A DNA stretch of 64,000 nt, taken from assembly GCA_905233135.1 (NCBI GenBank), contig CAJOCQ010000001.1:124001-188000 (forward strand), read 5' to 3'. Numbering within the stretch: the first letter of the stretch is position 1; the number at the start of each line of letters is the position of its first letter. Of this stretch, positions 61,465 to 64,000 are shown piece by piece. Position numbers and translations under genes: made by a program. Below the pieces are notes generated by a model. It ran no database searches. It saw only the letters and a program-made list of their open reading frames with translations, and was not told the DNA's origin. This DNA comes from an uncultured Selenomonadaceae bacterium (GTDB lineage: Bacteria > Bacillota > Negativicutes > Selenomonadales > Selenomonadaceae).

Positions 61465-61637
61465 CCGCCCGTCATTAAAGCCGCAGCTTGCGGTAATTTT
61501 AGAGCGTCGGAAAAAGTAGAGGCCCCAAAGGGGGCCGCCTGTTACTACGTGCGTACTTGACCTTAGCGGCCCTGACGGGCGATAAAAGCACTTTTCTTTT
61601 GGTTCTTTTCTTTTTTGCTTTGGAAAAAGAAAAGAAC
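61465..61637. repeat. Structured intergenic repeat family A, copy 4
   Basis: The core from CCGCCCGTCA (61465-61474) to TGACGGGCG (61573-61581) contains AGCCGCAGCTTGCGG, GAGCGTCGGAAAAAGT, GGCCCCAAAGGGGGCC and GTTACTACGTGCGTAC. A pyrimidine/purine hairpin GTTCTTTTCTTTT...AAAAGAAAAGAAC follows to 61637. It lies between lpxC and fabZ, inside a same-strand lipid A cluster. Confidence 0.85.
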
Positions 61638-61654
61638 ATTTAAAATTTTAAAAC

Positions 61655-61710
61655 ATTAAAATATTAAAACATTAAAATATTAAAATATTAAAATATTAAA
61701 ACATTAAAAT
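61655..61710. repeat. Tandem repeat of an 8-bp unit
   Basis: Seven direct copies of ATTAAAAY (Y = T or C) lie between repeat copy 4 and fabZ. Such a tract could vary in length. Confidence 0.8.
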
Positions 61711-61752
61711 AAAAAAAATTCTAATTTTCAAAAAAAGACAGGAGCGTTATAA

Positions 61753-62214
61753 ATGATACTTGAGATTGAAGAAATTATGAAAATACTTCCGCACCGCCCG
61801 CCAATGTTATTGGTTGACAGAATTTTAGAAATTGAGCCGTTTAAATCGGCAACAGGCTTAAAAAATATCACAATGAATGAGCCGCAATTTATGGGGCATT
61901 TCCCGAATCACCCAATTTTTCCGGGTGTGTTGCAACTTGAGGCAATGGCGCAAGTTGGCGGCGTTGCAATGCTTTACCCCGAAGAACATCGCGGCAAAAT
62001 TGCGCTTTTCGGCGGTATGGATAACATTAAATTTAAACGCCCGATTGTACCCGGCGACACTTTAATTACTAAGGCGGAAATTGTAAAAGTGCGCGGCGTT
62101 TTCGGCGTACTTCACGCCGACGGTTATGTTGAAGATAAGCTTGTTTCGTCCGCAGATTTTAAATTTGCGCTTAAAACCAACGAAGAGCTTTTTGGTTTAC
62201 GGAATAAGGATTAA
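61753..62214 (+). CDS. fabZ: 3-hydroxyacyl-ACP dehydratase FabZ
   Basis: FabZ dehydrates 3-hydroxyacyl-ACP in fatty acid synthesis and shares its substrate with LpxA. The 153-residue hotdog-fold protein has MKILPHRPPMLLVDRI and the catalytic HFPNHPIFPGVLQLEAMAQ with His and Glu. The ATG has AGGAG seven bases upstream. Its place between lpxC and lpxA is the usual one in lipid A clusters. Confidence 0.98.
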   Translation: MILEIEEIMKILPHRPPMLLVDRILEIEPFKSATGLKNITMNEPQFMGHFPNHPIFPGVLQLEAMAQVGGVAMLYPEEHRGKIALFGGMDNIKFKRPIVPGDTLITKAEIVKVRGVFGVLHADGYVEDKLVSSADFKFALKTNEELFGLRNKD

Positions 62215-62260
62215 GGGCTGAGGATTAAGATTTTTCTTAACCCTAACCTAAATTCCTAAA
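62203..62260. repeat. Simple-repeat hairpin between fabZ and lpxA
   Basis: AATAAGGATTAAGGGCTGAG and GATTAAG are followed by CTTAACCCTAACCT and AATTCCT. It starts inside the last codons of fabZ. Confidence 0.55.
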
Positions 62261-62280
62261 CAAGGAGCTGGGTAAAAAAA

Positions 62281-63096
62281 ATGATAAATTTAGAAAATAC
62301 GGGCGAAAATTTAATTCATCCTACGGCGGTAATTGCGCCGAGCGCAAAAATCGGGCAAAATGTCATTATCGGACCTTATACGGTTATTGGCGACGAAGTG
62401 GAAATTGGAGACGGATCCAACATCGGACCAAACGCCGTTGTTGCAAATTATACAACTATTGGAAAGGACTGCAGAATTTTTCAATTTGCGTCAGTTGGCG
62501 AAATGCCGCAGGATTTAAAATTTAAAGGCGAAAAAAGCTATACATTTATCGGCGACAGGACTGTTATTCGTGAAGGCGCAACGATTCACCGCGCAACGGG
62601 CGAAGGCAATGAAACGCGAATCGGCAGTGACTGCCTTTTAATGGCGTACATTCACATTGCGCATAATTGCACGCTCGGCAATCACGTTATTATGTCGAAT
62701 CTTGCAAGTTGCGCGGGGCATGCTACCGTTGAAGACAGAGTTGTTATCGGCGGAATGGCGGGTGTTCATCAGTTCGTTAAAATCGGGCGAAATGCAATGG
62801 TCGGCGGTATGAGTAAACTTGTTCAAGACGTTGTACCTTATACCATTGTTGACGGACACCCCGCAAAAGTTGTTGGCTTAAATAATGTTGGAATTTCGCG
62901 CGCGGGTATTCCGCTTGAATCGCGCCGCCTCATTAAAAAGGCGTACAAAATTTTATATCGTTCGGGCTTGAGTTTGGCTGAAGCTATTGCGGTAATTGAG
63001 CAGGAAGTTGATTCTTGCGAAGAAGTAGAACACTTTTTAAGATTTTTGAGAAATGCTGAACGCGGTATTTGCAGGGAACGCCGCGACGTTGAATAG
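62281..63096 (+). CDS. lpxA: UDP-N-acetylglucosamine O-acyltransferase LpxA
   Basis: LpxA transfers a 3-hydroxyacyl chain to UDP-GlcNAc, the first step of lipid A synthesis. The 271-residue protein has left-handed beta-helix hexapeptide repeats from IHPTAVIAPSAKIGQNV onward, the catalytic His in MAYIHIAHNCTLGNHV, and the C-terminal helical domain (RRLIKKAYKILYRSGLSLAEA). GGAGCTGG precedes the ATG. Confidence 0.98.
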   Translation: MINLENTGENLIHPTAVIAPSAKIGQNVIIGPYTVIGDEVEIGDGSNIGPNAVVANYTTIGKDCRIFQFASVGEMPQDLKFKGEKSYTFIGDRTVIREGATIHRATGEGNETRIGSDCLLMAYIHIAHNCTLGNHVIMSNLASCAGHATVEDRVVIGGMAGVHQFVKIGRNAMVGGMSKLVQDVVPYTIVDGHPAKVVGLNNVGISRAGIPLESRRLIKKAYKILYRSGLSLAEAIAVIEQEVDSCEEVEHFLRFLRNAERGICRERRDVE

Positions 63097-63180
63097 GGGC
63101 TAAAGAATAAAGAATAAGATTTAGGAGAGGGATTAGGGAAAAATCCCTAGTCTCTTTAGGCTTTAACCCTTAGTCTTTAA
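63097..63180. repeat. Simple-repeat hairpin between lpxA and lpxI
   Basis: GGGGCTAAAGAATAAAGAAT, TAAGATTTAGGAGAGGGATT and AGGG units (63097-63139) are followed by ATCCCTAGTCTCTTTAGGCT, TTAACCCTTAGTCTTTA. The arms pair over a short A-rich loop. Confidence 0.65.
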
Positions 63181-63204
63181 AATTGACTGAAAGGAAGTTT
63201 TTTA

Positions 63205-64000
63205 ATGGAAAAATTGGGGATATTGGCGGGCGTTGGCAAATTGCCTGTTGAATGTGCGCGGGCAGCGTGTCAACTCGGCTATGAAGTTTACGCCGTCGGA
63301 CTTTTGCCTGACAGTGATTCTGAAATTGCGAACTTCGCAAAAGATTTTAAAAGTATCAGCGTTGCACAACTTGACGCTATTTTAAATTACTTGAAAGAAA
63401 ACGAAATTACGCGCGTTACAATGATTGGTAAAGTTACCAAAGAATTGCTTTTCAACGGCGCGGTAGTACCTGACGCCCGAATGTTGCAACTGATAATGTC
63501 ATTGCCAGACCGTAACGACGATACAATTATGATGGCGTTCGTGCGTGAATTGGCAATGGCGGGGATTCAAGCATTTGACCAAACTGCACTTATAAGAAAA
63601 TTAATTCCGCGACGCGGCACAATTACAAGCCGCGAACCAACAAGCGTTGAGCGGCAAGATATGGAATTTGGTTTTATGGTTGCAAAGGAACTCGGACGCC
63701 TTGACATCGGGCAAACTGTAGTTGTTAAAAATCGCGCGGTTATGGCACTTGAAGCTATTGAAGGAACTGACGCCTGCATTTTGCGCGGCGGCAAACTTGC
63801 AAACGCGGGCGCGGTTGTTGCAAAAGTTTCAAAGCCGAATCAAGATAACCGTTTTGACGTGCCGACAGTCGGCAAAAGAACTTTGGAAGTTATGGCGGAA
63901 GTCGGAGCAACTGCGCTTGCTATTGAGGCGGAAAAAACTTTGATGGTTGACCGCGCGGGAATGGTTGCCTTCGCTGACGAAAAGGGAATTGCTATTATTG
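63205..64000 (+). CDS. lpxI: UDP-2,3-diacylglucosamine pyrophosphatase LpxI (3' truncated by window edge)
   Basis: LpxI hydrolyses UDP-2,3-diacylglucosamine to lipid X, the step done by LpxH in many Proteobacteria. The visible 265 residues begin MEKLGILAGVGKLPVECARAA and contain VTMIGKVTKELLF, a DRNDDTIM segment, GFMVAKELGRLDIGQTVVV and FDVPTVGKRTLEVM, typical of the DUF1009/LpxI family. The ATG has AAAGGAAG upstream. Only the last few residues are missing. It continues the lpxC-fabZ-lpxA order. Confidence 0.96.
   Translation, partial: MEKLGILAGVGKLPVECARAACQLGYEVYAVGLLPDSDSEIANFAKDFKSISVAQLDAILNYLKENEITRVTMIGKVTKELLFNGAVVPDARMLQLIMSLPDRNDDTIMMAFVRELAMAGIQAFDQTALIRKLIPRRGTITSREPTSVERQDMEFGFMVAKELGRLDIGQTVVVKNRAVMALEAIEGTDACILRGGKLANAGAVVAKVSKPNQDNRFDVPTVGKRTLEVMAEVGATALAIEAEKTLMVDRAGMVAFADEKGIAII

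Noticed and set aside
1-64000. Insertion sequence or prophage
   Set aside because: No transposase, integrase or phage structural gene is readable in any frame.

Overview
The window reads as a chromosomal segment of a diderm, motile, sugar-fermenting Firmicute, most likely a member of the Negativicutes (Selenomonas/Sporomusa-like). Two lines support this inference. First, a lipid A cluster (lpxC, fabZ, lpxA, lpxI) shows a true outer membrane. Second, several gene orders and families are Firmicute-like: a topA-position gene followed by trmFO, hslV and hslU; short-form hisG with hisZ; a RodZ-like HTH protein; and fructose PTS genes. The DNA is AT-rich by eye, coding density is high, and neighbouring genes often overlap by ATGA. 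TTG is used unusually often as a start codon, usually behind a clear AGGAG-type ribosome binding site.

Layout. 0-4.5 kb (+): the 3' part of rimO, a CinA/PncC amidohydrolase, a secreted protein, a VOC protein, a HAD phosphatase and another secreted protein. 4.7-9.9 kb (-): hslU, hslV, trmFO and a topoisomerase I homologue that has lost its catalytic residues, read from a consensus promoter at 9.95 kb. 10-21.5 kb (-): a chemoreceptor, a STAS-kinase fusion, mtlD, a second chemoreceptor and a fructose PTS locus (EIIABC, a separate EIIAB, fruK). 21.6-21.8 kb (-): a probable free-standing small RNA gene with its own promoter and terminator. 22.1-30 kb (-): a tightly coupled set carrying hisD, a glycosyltransferase-like gene, hisG, an HD protein, hisZ, pgeF, a broken toxin-antitoxin pair and a radical SAM gene. 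30-35.3 kb (-): rodZ-like gene, three unknowns, rsmG and guaA. 35.4-39.6 kb (-): two membrane GHKL-type proteins and a symporter with a fused N-terminal domain. 39.7-43.5 kb (-): a frameshifted FkbM methyltransferase downstream of argH, then argG. 43.7-50.2 kb: a third chemoreceptor, a sorbitol-type EIIA, tRNA-Leu(CAA), an exonuclease, a DUF4127 protein, a membrane acyltransferase and a small transcription unit whose terminator lies inside its reading frame. 50.3-58.3 kb: an aminotransferase, a nitroreductase, a GNAT protein, a diguanylate cyclase, a 5'-nucleotidase and tatC/tatA. 58.7-64 kb: two proteins behind a possible sigma-28 promoter, a pilin, then the lipid A genes running off the end.

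Intergenic DNA is unusual. One structured repeat family (about 110 bp core plus a pyrimidine/purine hairpin) occurs four times, and a second occurs twice with a third partial match. Many gene ends carry long hairpins built from short tandem repeats and their complements. The strongest candidates for something undescribed are the dead topoisomerase homologue at the topA locus, the small RNA, the small ORF that would yield a nonstop mRNA, the fused symporter with its His-less GHKL partners, and the repeat families.
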